Shown here: positions 34,177 through 42,759 of the stretch, in pieces | How positions within the stretch are numbered: the first letter of the stretch is position 1 | Layout of the letters: each line of letters starts with the position of its first letter | Origin: an uncultured Bacteroidales bacterium | GTDB lineage: Bacteria; Bacteroidota; Bacteroidia; Bacteroidales; UBA3824 | Length of the DNA: 64,000 nucleotides | NCBI GenBank assembly: GCA_937877455.1 | Contig: CALFIU010000091.1 | Coordinates: 1 to 64,000, forward strand | Reading direction: 5' to 3' | The notes under the pieces: generated by a model | The model's input: the letters and a program-made list of their open reading frames with translations, nothing else | The model's database searches: none | What the model was told of the DNA's origin: nothing | Translations under genes and position numbers: made by a program

Positions 34177-35901
34177 ATGGAACAGAACGTAAAACTTTTG
34201 CCGCAGGGCATCAACGATTTTGGAAGGATAAGGCGTGAGGGATATTATTACGTCGATAAGACTATGTTCATTGATAAAATTGAACGAGACAGCAGTTATA
34301 TGCTTTTGGTGCGTCCTCGAAGGTTTGGCAAAAGTCTGTTCCTCAGTATGTTGCAACATTATTACGACATCAAGGAGAAGGATAATTTTGATGCGCTTTT
34401 TGGCGGATTGTATGTTCACGAACACCCTACGCAGTGGCGGAATTATTATCAGGTCATGACGTTGGACTTTTCGAAAGTTACTTCCGACAGCGACAACCTT
34501 AGGCGCGATTTTGAGGAGTATTTCGTTGCAGAAATGGAGAATTTCGCACGCATATATCAAGATTATTATGACATCGATGTAGTGTCAGAAATGAGAAAAT
34601 ACACAACTTTGACGGGAAAGTTTACATTTCTTATCGGACAGGCTACCCGATTGAAACACCATCTCTACCTCATACTTGATGAATACGACAATTTCACCAA
34701 CAGCGTTTGGTCGCAAAAAGGTGAAAATGTTTATAAATCAATCACTCATGGCGAAGGTTTTTACCGTGAAATCTTCAAAAAGTTCAAAGGTAGTTTCGAC
34801 AGGATTTTCATCACTGGCGTGTCGCCTGTTACGTTGGACGACCTAACGAGCGGTTTCAACATTGCTGAATACGCCTCCAACAAAAAGCAATACAATCAAA
34901 TGTTCGGCTTTTCGGAGAACGACGTAAGGGAGATGGTAAATTATTACAAATCAAATGGTTGCATTGATATGGATACAAATATCCTTATCGAAACCTTGAA
35001 ACCATGGTGCAATAATTTCTGTTTTTCATTTGATAGTTTTGTTGACGGCGAACCAAAGATGTTCAACGGCATGATGACGTTGAAATACATATCCTCGAGC
35101 ATCGAAAGGAAAAAACTTCCTGTGGAAATGTACGTTCCAAACGCAATGATTGACTACAACAAACTCGACCATCTTATCCGTCTTGAACGTCAAGCAAATT
35201 TCAGGGAATCAATCATCAACAAAATCATTGACGAGGGTTATGTCTGCGAGAATATTATGGAGCATTTCCCTGCATCGTCGGTTGTGAAATTTGAGAATTT
35301 CGTTAGCCTACTTTATTATTATGGAATGTTGACGATTTCAGGTACGAGGGGGCTTAGCGCGAAACTTTCAATCCCCAACAACAATGTCAGAACACAGTAT
35401 TACAGATACTTGCAGGACGAATACGACAAATACTTGCCTGTTAACATCAACGAATTAAAGGCAACTTTCGACAACGCCGCGCTTGACGGCAATTATGAGG
35501 ATATGCTGAAATATATTGCCCAAGCGTACAAAAATGCCTCCGTCAACCGCAATTCAATTGAAGGCGAGCGGACAATTCAAGGTTTTTACATGGCGTATTT
35601 GGGATTGAATCCGTATTATTTGATGAAGCCTGAAATCGAACTCAATCATGGTTATGGCGATATTTTCCTGTTGCCTGACACAAGATTTGATTTTGTGAAC
35701 CATTGCTATCTCGTTGAGTTTAAGTACATAAGCACATCGTCAAACCCCGAAGATGAAGCCGAGGCATTCAACGCTGCAAAATCTCAACTATATTTCTACG
35801 CCGCCGACCCGAAAATCATCAAGATGATTTCATATTCGCAGGTTCACAAAATTGCAATGGTATTCAAAGGCGGCGATTTGGTGAGGATGGAGGAGCTGTA
35901 A
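34177..35901 (+). CDS. AAA-ATPase-like protein with C-terminal PD-(D/E)XK domain
   Basis: A 574-residue cytoplasmic protein of the AAA-ATPase_like/PDDEXK_9 family (PF09820 plus PF08011), which is greatly expanded in Bacteroidales. The N-terminus has LPQGINDFGRIRREGYYYVD and the Walker A-like RPRRFGKS (residues 46-53). Walker B is LILDEYDNF near residue 168. The C-terminal nuclease-like domain has GYGDIFLLPD then LVEFKYI, providing the Asp and Glu-x-Lys residues. The family's role is uncertain, with selfish or defence functions proposed. Its last 92 bases are duplicated just upstream (33881), and a further family fragment lies at 37780. Confidence 0.9.
   Translation: MEQNVKLLPQGINDFGRIRREGYYYVDKTMFIDKIERDSSYMLLVRPRRFGKSLFLSMLQHYYDIKEKDNFDALFGGLYVHEHPTQWRNYYQVMTLDFSKVTSDSDNLRRDFEEYFVAEMENFARIYQDYYDIDVVSEMRKYTTLTGKFTFLIGQATRLKHHLYLILDEYDNFTNSVWSQKGENVYKSITHGEGFYREIFKKFKGSFDRIFITGVSPVTLDDLTSGFNIAEYASNKKQYNQMFGFSENDVREMVNYYKSNGCIDMDTNILIETLKPWCNNFCFSFDSFVDGEPKMFNGMMTLKYISSSIERKKLPVEMYVPNAMIDYNKLDHLIRLERQANFRESIINKIIDEGYVCENIMEHFPASSVVKFENFVSLLYYYGMLTISGTRGLSAKLSIPNNNVRTQYYRYLQDEYDKYLPVNINELKATFDNAALDGNYEDMLKYIAQAYKNASVNRNSIEGERTIQGFYMAYLGLNPYYLMKPEIELNHGYGDIFLLPDTRFDFVNHCYLVEFKYISTSSNPEDEAEAFNAAKSQLYFYAADPKIIKMISYSQVHKIAMVFKGGDLVRMEEL
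35804..35895 (+). repeat. 92-bp perfect direct repeat, copy 2
   Basis: This is identical to 33881-33972. It forms the 3' end of the intact AAA-ATPase gene. Similarity continues weakly for about 20 bases past both copies. Confidence 0.85.
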
Positions 35902-36006
35902 AAAATCAAACAACACGCTTTTGTTTCACAAATTTAACCTCGATGTTTTATCGAATTCCCTTTTTATCACATCAACTTAATGAAATACAGATAAAGAAAA
36001 TCGGTA

Positions 36007-36063
36007 TCATGGAGAAGTAGTGTGTTTGTTTTAATGAAAAACAAACACACTACTTCTCCATGA
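36007..36063. repeat. Perfect 26-bp inverted repeat with a five-base loop
   Basis: The arms 36007-36032 and 36038-36063 are exact reverse complements (the left arm begins TCATGGAGAAGTAGTG). It lies between two convergent genes. It could be a bidirectional terminator, but there is no long T-run on either side; a mobile or regulatory palindrome is the alternative. Confidence 0.85.
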
Positions 36064-36160
36064 AGCCAACAACCATAAAACAAAAACCGCCACGAAATTA
36101 TTCTAATTTTTGCAATACAAATAATTATAACGATTGGCTCTCAATGGCGGAAAAACTCTA

Positions 36161-37375
36161 TTAGTCGTATTCTGCACTAAGGTCGCACTTGTAATCGGTT
36201 ATGACTATTGCCTTTACAGGTGCGGAAAGTGTGTATTTAACGGGATCAAACCCACAGTCGTTGTCGATGTGTTCAAATTCAAAATACTGACGCTCAACAC
36301 CAAATTTGCCACTATATGTTTCTACAACAATTAAACGGTGAGTTTCATCTCCACCTCCATCCCAGTCAAAAGCACGATGCTTATTTGGGCTTCGAGTAAT
36401 GATGTCGTTTATTTGTGTACCTACGGGAATAAAGTCTTCGGTACAATAATCAGGACTTAGAACAGTGATTTTAAATACTTTATTAAACTGATTTGTCTCA
36501 ATCTCTGCAACTAAATTTCCAGTTTTAGCATCAGTTATTTTTACATTATACTCATCCTCTTTAGCAGTGATTTTAAAACCGTCAAGATTGTTGGGATAGT
36601 TATCACCAAGTTTAATTCCACCAAAATTTTTTTCGCCGCACATGCGGAATGGCAAGTATGACTTGTCGAATGAACTGCCGTTCCAAGTGTATAGTATAGG
36701 ACGTTGATACTCAATAAAATCGAAATAATCGCATACAGACCAATTGCAGCGTATGGCATTTTCTTTTTCTGTACATATTTGATAGAATGGTTTGCCGTCA
36801 GATTTTGATTCTTTTATGTGGTTGGCTTGCACACCGTAAAGGGATATTGAGTTGAAAAACTCTTCGAAATTAGGTTCTTCAAAAGGCCATGCTGTTTCTG
36901 TTAGTTTGCCAGAGGAGTAGTTAAATGCCTTATGGTTTAGCATAACACTGCAATCGCAACCACCTGATGAAGTGTACAATACAAGCAACGAGCCATCATT
37001 TTTCTTAAACGAATGGAACATAATGTCAGTATAATCACATTCGCCTTCCGAATGGTCGAGAAAAGCGCGGTCGCACTGGATTTCGTAAGAATCGTCGCCA
37101 CCTTCAGCGCGTTTTTTCATCTCTAAAACCAAATCGAAGTTACGCATTTCTTCTGGTAGATATTTTTTGGGAAATTGTTTTAGAATATCTTCCATATCGC
37201 AGTTGTCTGACACTGAAGGCTGTTGAACCTCTTGCGGTGTAGGTTGAACATCGGACTGATTAACTGTGTCAGTATCAGTGTTAGCATTGTTGGTCTGCTG
37301 ACTGGTTGATCCGCCACCGCAAGCTACAACCATCGTCGTCGCAATAGCGGTAATAATTAAGAAAGTTTTTTTCAT
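36161..37375 (-). CDS. Lipoprotein of unknown function
   Basis: The open frame extends to 37483, but the Met at 37375 gives a lipoprotein signal (AIATTMVVAC), so I start there, giving 404 residues. A low-complexity linker rich in Thr, Asn, Gln and Pro covers residues 20-60. The rest is a beta-rich exported domain with several cysteines (GGCDCSVML) and the segment GIKLGDNYPNNLDGF. A very similar segment, IFLGDNPPEKLDGF, occurs in the broken lipoprotein at 40577-42270, so the two are paralogues. The function is unknown. It is convergent with the AAA-ATPase gene, with the 26-bp hairpin between them. Confidence 0.75.
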   Translation of the reverse strand: MKKTFLIITAIATTMVVACGGGSTSQQTNNANTDTDTVNQSDVQPTPQEVQQPSVSDNCDMEDILKQFPKKYLPEEMRNFDLVLEMKKRAEGGDDSYEIQCDRAFLDHSEGECDYTDIMFHSFKKNDGSLLVLYTSSGGCDCSVMLNHKAFNYSSGKLTETAWPFEEPNFEEFFNSISLYGVQANHIKESKSDGKPFYQICTEKENAIRCNWSVCDYFDFIEYQRPILYTWNGSSFDKSYLPFRMCGEKNFGGIKLGDNYPNNLDGFKITAKEDEYNVKITDAKTGNLVAEIETNQFNKVFKITVLSPDYCTEDFIPVGTQINDIITRSPNKHRAFDWDGGGDETHRLIVVETYSGKFGVERQYFEFEHIDNDCGFDPVKYTLSAPVKAIVITDYKCDLSAEYD

Positions 37376-37779
37376 TATTATTTGAATATTTAAGTTTTTA
37401 TAATCAACAGCAAATTTATTGAAAAAATATGATATTTTGATAATTTTTTTTCTTAACTTTCTCAAATGAAGCCCAACCCGCAATTGGATTTGAATATACG
37501 AACTCTAAAAACTTGCTCAAATATTAAGAAATTAAATAAAATTTACACATTTTAACACAACAATTTACCAAACATATTATTATACATAAAGTTACACAAC
37601 AATTTTATTTAATTTTTTTAATCCAAAATTAATCAAAAAAAATTGTCATACAGAGTTATACCACAAACGACACAAAATAAAAAAATATTACCCAACTTCT
37701 TTTCGACCCTTGGGAGTTGGGACGTTACTTTTGCCGTTGTACAAACATGTTGCGGTTTTATGTCCGCATACGAATATTC
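37376..37779. other. Non-coding spacer
   Basis: An AT-rich spacer upstream of the 36161-37375 lipoprotein. CAAATTTA at 37411-37418 reads TAAATTTG on the minus strand and may be its -7 element. The segment from about 37660 shows scattered degraded coding traces but no frame that I can support before 37780. Confidence 0.45.
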
Positions 37780-37947
37780 CGACTGTTTCGCAAGAAATCT
37801 GCCACCACTGCAATAGACCAAATCCGCCGCAAAAATTATCCTACAAGCCTCAAAGGTTTTTCAAAAAGGATAATCCTTGTTGGCATCAATTACAACAAAG
37901 CGGATGCAAAGCACGAGGTGGAGATAGAGGTGATTGAGGGAGAATGA
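37780..37947 (+). pseudogene. C-terminal fragment of an AAA-ATPase/PDDEXK_9 gene
   Basis: The frame reads IDQIRRKNYPTSLKGF, then KRIILVGINYNKADAKHEVE and IEVIEGE before TGA. This is the characteristic last segment of the PDDEXK_9 domain (a Gln-Ile-x-x-Lys helix followed by a beta-strand with VGINY). The ATPase and most of the nuclease domain are missing. It is a second decayed member of this family in the region. Confidence 0.65.
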
Positions 37948-37991
37948 ATCTCACGCCCCAAAACTATACTGGCAAGATACAATTATTGTCC

Positions 37992-39578
37992 TTATACTAT
38001 AGCCTCATAAATCCTTTTGCCGTCGTACTCAATCCATTCGGGTTTTTCTTGGACGGTTTTTTCTTTTAGGAACGAGAATGTTACGAGGTAGCCTTCTGTC
38101 ATGTTACGTTTTGTGAGGTATTCTGATAGTTGCTCGCGGCCGGAGATTTCGTATTCGGTGCCGTGCCAGATTTTGAGCTCGATGATGTATTCCTTGTGGT
38201 TGTAGGTGATTACCAAGTCCATGCGCGAGCCGTCGTCGGTTTCGGGTTCGGAATAATAAAAGCCCGTGCCGTTGATAATCGGCTTCAGGAAACAGATGAA
38301 CATAAAACGCCCTTCGCGTTCAAGGAAAGATTTTTGACTGTCGTCGTTTTCGTCCACCTTTATAAGACGACTGCGACTATGGCGCACAAGGTCTTGGAAA
38401 CGGTTGATAATGAGCGGCATATTTAGGTCGCCGTTTTTTGTGAGGTAGTTGCTGAAAATGTTGTCGTTGGTAAAGATTTTAATGTCGTTTTCGGAAATAA
38501 AATAGTTGAGGAGAATCTGTTGGAAAATCAGGTTATGGATTTCCACCTTGTTTTCAACATTGCGCTTGATGATGGAAAACATATTGGCAAAATCTATCGT
38601 TTTGTTGTTCGGGTCGAACGCAACAGTATAATTCTCCATCAAAACAGCCCTTATAAGTGCTTTTAAATCAAGATATTTATCAAGATTTCCTGTCATACTT
38701 TCCGAAAGGTTGGTTTTGGTTGCAACTATTGCTTTCACAGCATTCAGCACCCCGTCCTTCGTCCAATCCTTGCCAAGACGCTCGTCGATAATCTTGCAGA
38801 CCGAACTTACCAAAACTGGGTAGCCCGATGTGTATTTGTAGATTTCTTCGGATATTTCCTTGATGTCAAATCCGATGAGGTAATCGTTTTCGTACTGGGC
38901 AAGCATGGTGCTTATTTCCTGTGGGTTGAAAGTCATGTCGAGTTCGTACTCTGTGGCGACGTTCCACGGCGAGTTTAACTGGTGCTCTTGTTCGGGACGC
39001 ATTTTAACTTTAAGGTTTCTCACATCGTAAACACTGGCAAGCACCACCGACCAAAATGTATAAGAATCATCCTCCATATTGTCGCGGACGATGTACATAT
39101 TGCGCAACATACCGAGGAAACGCACAAAGACTTCGTTGTTGGAGGCTTTGTCAACTTCGTCGATGGTGATGACAACTTTTTTTCCGCAGGTCTTGCAAAA
39201 TTTGGTTATTTTTTGCGACAATATGTCAAAATCTATCTTTGATGTCCGTTTTGCCGATTTCCAATATTTGATGACACCCTCGTTGTTTGCGCAGGCTTCG
39301 ATTATCTTGTCGCAGAAGTATTTGCAAAACGAATTGTCGTCCAGCCAACTGTTTTCGGAATACAACTCGAAACTTGCCGGAATCACTAAGTACCTGTCGC
39401 TCAGATTGCGTAGTATCCATTTGAGCGACGTACTCTTGCCAAACTGCCGCGCACGGCTTATGGTGAAGTATTTTTGCTTTTCAATGAGACTTTCAAAAAC
39501 CTTCATTTTATTGGTGGTGTCCACCATATAGTGTTTCTTTGGGTCGCAGGTAACCGCTGTGTTGAATTCCTTTGCCAT
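37992..39578 (-). CDS. AAA-like ATPase with C-terminal PD-(D/E)XK-type domain
   Basis: A 528-residue cytoplasmic ATPase from a different subfamily than the 34177 gene. Walker A is ARQFGKST (residues 43-50), and Walker B is VVITIDEVDK near residue 138. A winged-helix-like middle part follows. The C-terminal 110 residues hold a nuclease-like core: SRMDLVITYNHKEYIIELKIW (split by the Asp and the Glu-x-Lys) and GREQLSEYL. Such AAA-like proteins are frequent in Bacteroidales accessory regions and sometimes act with toxin or mobile elements; the role here is unknown. It has a very good promoter and stands alone. Confidence 0.88.
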   Translation of the reverse strand: MAKEFNTAVTCDPKKHYMVDTTNKMKVFESLIEKQKYFTISRARQFGKSTSLKWILRNLSDRYLVIPASFELYSENSWLDDNSFCKYFCDKIIEACANNEGVIKYWKSAKRTSKIDFDILSQKITKFCKTCGKKVVITIDEVDKASNNEVFVRFLGMLRNMYIVRDNMEDDSYTFWSVVLASVYDVRNLKVKMRPEQEHQLNSPWNVATEYELDMTFNPQEISTMLAQYENDYLIGFDIKEISEEIYKYTSGYPVLVSSVCKIIDERLGKDWTKDGVLNAVKAIVATKTNLSESMTGNLDKYLDLKALIRAVLMENYTVAFDPNNKTIDFANMFSIIKRNVENKVEIHNLIFQQILLNYFISENDIKIFTNDNIFSNYLTKNGDLNMPLIINRFQDLVRHSRSRLIKVDENDDSQKSFLEREGRFMFICFLKPIINGTGFYYSEPETDDGSRMDLVITYNHKEYIIELKIWHGTEYEISGREQLSEYLTKRNMTEGYLVTFSFLKEKTVQEKPEWIEYDGKRIYEAIV

Positions 39579-39606
39579 TGTCTTAACGATTTGGGTTTGT
39601 CGGTTG

Positions 39607-39637
39607 CAAAGGTAACAATCTTTCCATTAATTACAAA
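39607..39637 (-). promoter_or_regulatory. Promoter of the 37992-39578 AAA gene
   Basis: On the minus strand: TTTG (39637-39634), 19 bases, then TACCTTTG (39614-39607), a full -33/-7 match. The start codon follows after 28 bases. Confidence 0.75.
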
Positions 39638-39680
39638 AACAAAAACAGGACGTCAATTTCATAAAAAAAATCAATAGTCC

Positions 39681-39711
39681 TTGTATTACTCAAAAAAATG
39701 ATATAAATTTG
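39681..39711 (+). promoter_or_regulatory. Promoter in front of the broken lipoprotein at 39728
   Basis: TTG at 39681-39683, 20 bases, then TAAATTTG at 39704-39711. The predicted transcript would begin about 10 bases before the annotated ATG at 39728, which favours a start at the out-of-frame ATG at 39753. Confidence 0.65.
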
Positions 39712-39727
39712 GCGCGATAATTAATTA

Positions 39728-40417
39728 ATGTCAATCATTAAAACTCAATGGTATGAAAGCTTTTCATTAATCTTGGCTGCCGTGATTATGGTGTTTGCCA
39801 CGGCGTGCAACAATGGCGGCAACACAAACAACGCCACCGAATCTGCCAACAATTCTGCCACCACCACTGGCGATTCTCAAACCTCCGACAACAGCGGCAA
39901 CGCCACAAAATCCGAAGCATAGGCGGCTATGATTCCTGGCAAACTCAACTTCGTGAACCTCAAAGATGGCGAACAACCCGTTATGACCGCCTTGACGCTC
40001 AAAGGAAACCGAGCAGGCTCTGCGGAATGGAATGACCGAAAGCCAGCCACCGAAGGCATCCGTTGCATCTTTAATCTGAACGAGTGGATAGAGTTTTATC
40101 CCGTGACCAATGCAGAATACGGCATCAAGGTGTGGATTATCAAACACAAAGAAGACCAAAGTTTCTACCTGAAAAACAAGATGCGCGACCTGACACCCGG
40201 CTTTGTGCAAGGCGGCGACATCCGCAAGGACCCCGATGCCGAGGAAGGAAGTGCTTGGGCAAGTATGTATGTTAATCCTGACAACGCTGAGCCCGGTTAC
40301 TACGACTTTGTATTCACATACGAAGACAAGGTGTTTGCCACAATGCTCACAAAGTTTTACAAAGAGCATGAACTCGACAAATCCGACGAAGAATTGGAAA
40401 AACTGGAAGGTAAATAA
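39728..40417 (+). pseudogene. Lipoprotein gene interrupted by an in-frame TAG
   Basis: The frame gives a lipoprotein signal (VIMVFATAC) and an Asn/Thr/Ser-rich linker, then TAG at 39920-39922. The same frame continues without a gap (AAMIPGKLNFVNLKD) to a normal end at 40417, making a 229-residue protein without the TAG. The 5' end is also odd: ATG at 39753 reads MKAF in another frame, as if one T was lost inside the signal peptide start. The second half is a compact domain with DFVFTYEDKVFATML. Other genes here end in TAG, so this is not a recoded genome. It is probably a decaying gene; a restart at the ATG at 39929 would give an unexported protein. Confidence 0.65.
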
Positions 40418-40484
40418 TTGTCAATACGGGTCTTGTGTGATGGTATAATGTTTTTTTTACATTGAGATACTATCATTAACAAAA

Positions 40485-40526
40485 TCAGCCGCAATGGAGT
40501 TTTTTGAAAACATCCTTTGCGGCTGA
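40485..40526. terminator. Bidirectional terminator between convergent lipoprotein genes
   Basis: A perfect 10-bp GC-rich stem (TCAGCCGCAA / TTGCGGCTGA). T-rich tracts lie on both strands only in part, but the position between convergent genes fits. Confidence 0.65.
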
Positions 40527-40548
40527 AATTTTATTGGTTGGTGGATGC

Positions 40549-40572
40549 AGAGACGCTACATGGCACGTCTCT
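40549..40572. repeat. AGAGACG/CGTCTCT dispersed palindrome
   Basis: A seven-base inverted repeat around CTACATGGCA lies just after the stop of the minus-strand lipoprotein. Sequences of the type GTAGAGACG-CATGG-CGTCTCTAC are dispersed intergenic palindromes in several phyla. Confidence 0.5.
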
Positions 40573-40576
40573 ACGA

Positions 40577-42270
40577 TTATTCTTTCACGAATATTTCGCC
40601 GTCCCAAGTGTATTCGGGAATCTTGTCGCCGTTGTAGGGGTCGAGCATCACCTTGTCCATATTGTAGTAGGCGTCCTCGCAGTCCCATGGGTGGAGGCGG
40701 ACGGAGAGCGTCTTTGGCGGCTGAAAATCATAGCAAAGGTAATCAATTGGCGATTTGTCGTACATCTTGCGGAACTCAGCAATGTCGCTCTCGTGTCCGG
40801 CGGTTTTGGCGGGGTTGAGAAGGTCGTCCAACTGTGGCGTAGGGAAAAGGTCGGCGGAGTTGGAGATTTTGCCGTCGATGTATTTCTTTGTATAAAATTG
40901 GTATTCAGACGCACAGCCCGGACCGCTGAAATCGTGCGCTACCGTCACGATATAGCCGCCGTTTTTGAGCGAGTAACACGCCAACAGTTCGCCAGATTCG
41001 CAGCCCTCGTCCTCTTCGGGATTGCTGCCGTAGCATTTAAGCGGTGTGTCGTTGTAGCAACTTACCTCTTTGATTTCGGGGAACAGCTTGCGGAATACTT
41101 CCTCAGCAATTTTGACAGGTTGCTGACAGTAGATTTTTATGAGCGTAACGGTAACGTTTGGGTCGTATTTTGGGTTGTCGTCGTCGGTAACCTTCTTGCC
41201 GATTTCGGGATAGATGTTTTTGACGGCTTCCCTTGTGGTGTAAAACTCTATTACGCCGTTATGGGGATAATCGACGGGGTGTTCAGAGGTTTCGCCAAAC
41301 ATATCAATTGGGTTGGAATCGTTGGACCCGTCGATTGTGCGCACCCAGACGCCGTCTTTCATTACAAAATACTGACCCTCAAACAGTCCGAAACCAACGT
41401 TTCTGTAACCAATGCCATAATGTTCGTTTGTAGGTCCGTCAACGTCCATGCGGTATGTGTAACGGTCGGAAAGGATAGTGATGGTGTCGATTTTGCCGTC
41501 GTCATTGAGCGAGAGTTTGAACTGCTTTTTGCCGTCACGGTTGAAATAGACGGTTTTGCCGAGTGCGTTTTTCTGAAAACCGTCAAGTTTTTCGGGCGGA
41601 TTGTCGCCAAGGAAAATCCTGCCTATGCCCGCCGTGGAGAGTATGTTGAATTGTTTGGTCTGACGGTCGCTCTCTGCGAGGACAAATTTTGCGCCGTCCC
41701 ACTTGTAGAATAGTCTAACAGGGTCGTTGTACATCCATTTGTGATACAGCAGCATTTTGGGCGCATCTTCGGTGTCGTATTCGGAGTATATGTAATCATC
41801 GTCGGGAGCGTTGTAGAGCGACACCGCATCAACAGCGGCAAAGTCGCTAATCGACGCTTTGGGCAGCAAGTCGTTGCGCTCGGAGAGTTTGCCGTCTTGG
41901 TAGCGGAAGATTTTGAGGTCGTCGGTGTTATAGCTGTCCATATCTCCGTAGTACCAATGCTGATATACCACCAATAGTCCGCCGTCGTTGTGGCTGAGGC
42001 AGTTGACGGTTTCGCCCTCCGCCCCGTCGCCATCCTCGGATGTAAAAGAATACGAGAATTTTCCTTGGCGGTGGTGTCGATGCCTGAGTCCAATTTAATC
42101 GACGCATTTTTCGGGTCGATGAGTTTGAAAATTTGGTAGGCGGTGATATTGTCGGTTGACGTTTTGCCGCTGACGGCGGTGTCGGTTGACGTGCCGCCGT
42201 TTTGGTTTTGATTTCCGCCGCAGGATGCCAATAATGCTATCGTGGGGATTAGTAGGAATGTCTTTTTCAT
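40577..42270 (-). pseudogene. Frameshifted lipoprotein gene, paralogue of 36161-37375
   Basis: The start MKKTFLLIPTIALLASCGG is a lipoprotein signal at 42270. The frame reads sensibly to about codon 70 (DSGIDTTAKEN) and then becomes Arg/Thr/Ser-rich nonsense. The other frame continues from about 42065 as GKFSYSFTSEDGDGAEGE and runs open to 40577. One indel near 42051-42071 therefore splits a protein of about 564 residues. The downstream part has IFLGDNPPEKLDGF, also found in the lipoprotein at 36161, and many acidic beta-strands with a few cysteines (ESGELLACYSLKNGG). The GC content is higher than in the neighbours. The function is unknown. A sequencing error must be excluded. Confidence 0.7.
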
Positions 42271-42580
42271 TTTTTAAAAGTGATATTGTGATACAACGTG
42301 ATAATCTGCAAAAACAACTGTTTGTTGCCCACAGCGAACACCGGAATGTGAACAATCGTTTTTTGGGGAATCAAGCCCAATAGTTTCTTTTTTTGACTAA
42401 TGTCTTCAAATTCAAAATCCTTGTCATTCAACGATATTATTTTGATATAGAATCGCAGTATAATATTTCGCCTATGTTGTCGGGGATTGTACCCAAAATT
42501 GACTCCTCCCTTTTCAGCAGGTCAAGTTGGTTGGTTCTCCAGTTGTCGTTGTATTTGATTGATTTCCAGTTTTTGTCCAT
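42267..42580 (-). pseudogene. Small broken gene overlapping the lipoprotein start
   Basis: From the Met at 42580 the frame reads MDKNWKSIKYNDNWRTNQL and later IPDNIGEILYCDS before a stop. Another frame from about 42450 continues RFYIKIISLNDKDFEF and QKTIVHIPVFAVGNKQ to a TGA at 42269-42267. That TGA overlaps the ATG of the next gene (ATGA). With one frameshift the two parts make a protein of about 104 residues. No family is recognised. The overlap with the lipoprotein start supports a former operon. Confidence 0.4.
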
Positions 42581-42759
42581 TATTTTCGATTGTTGGTTTG
42601 TGGCGGCATGGAACTTAATTGTTTGTTGCCGTTCGCAAATATACAAAATTATCTGGTTGAAAAGAGAAAATTTCGCTGGAAAATTATTGCAACAGAGTAA
42701 TCATTTGATTGTCAATTATATCAAATCGACTTTATTATTTGTTGCGTCCAAGGGTTTTT

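Noticed and set aside
39920..39922. TAG as a recoded sense codon in this organism
   Set aside because: Several intact genes here, including dnaK, end in TAG, so the standard code applies.
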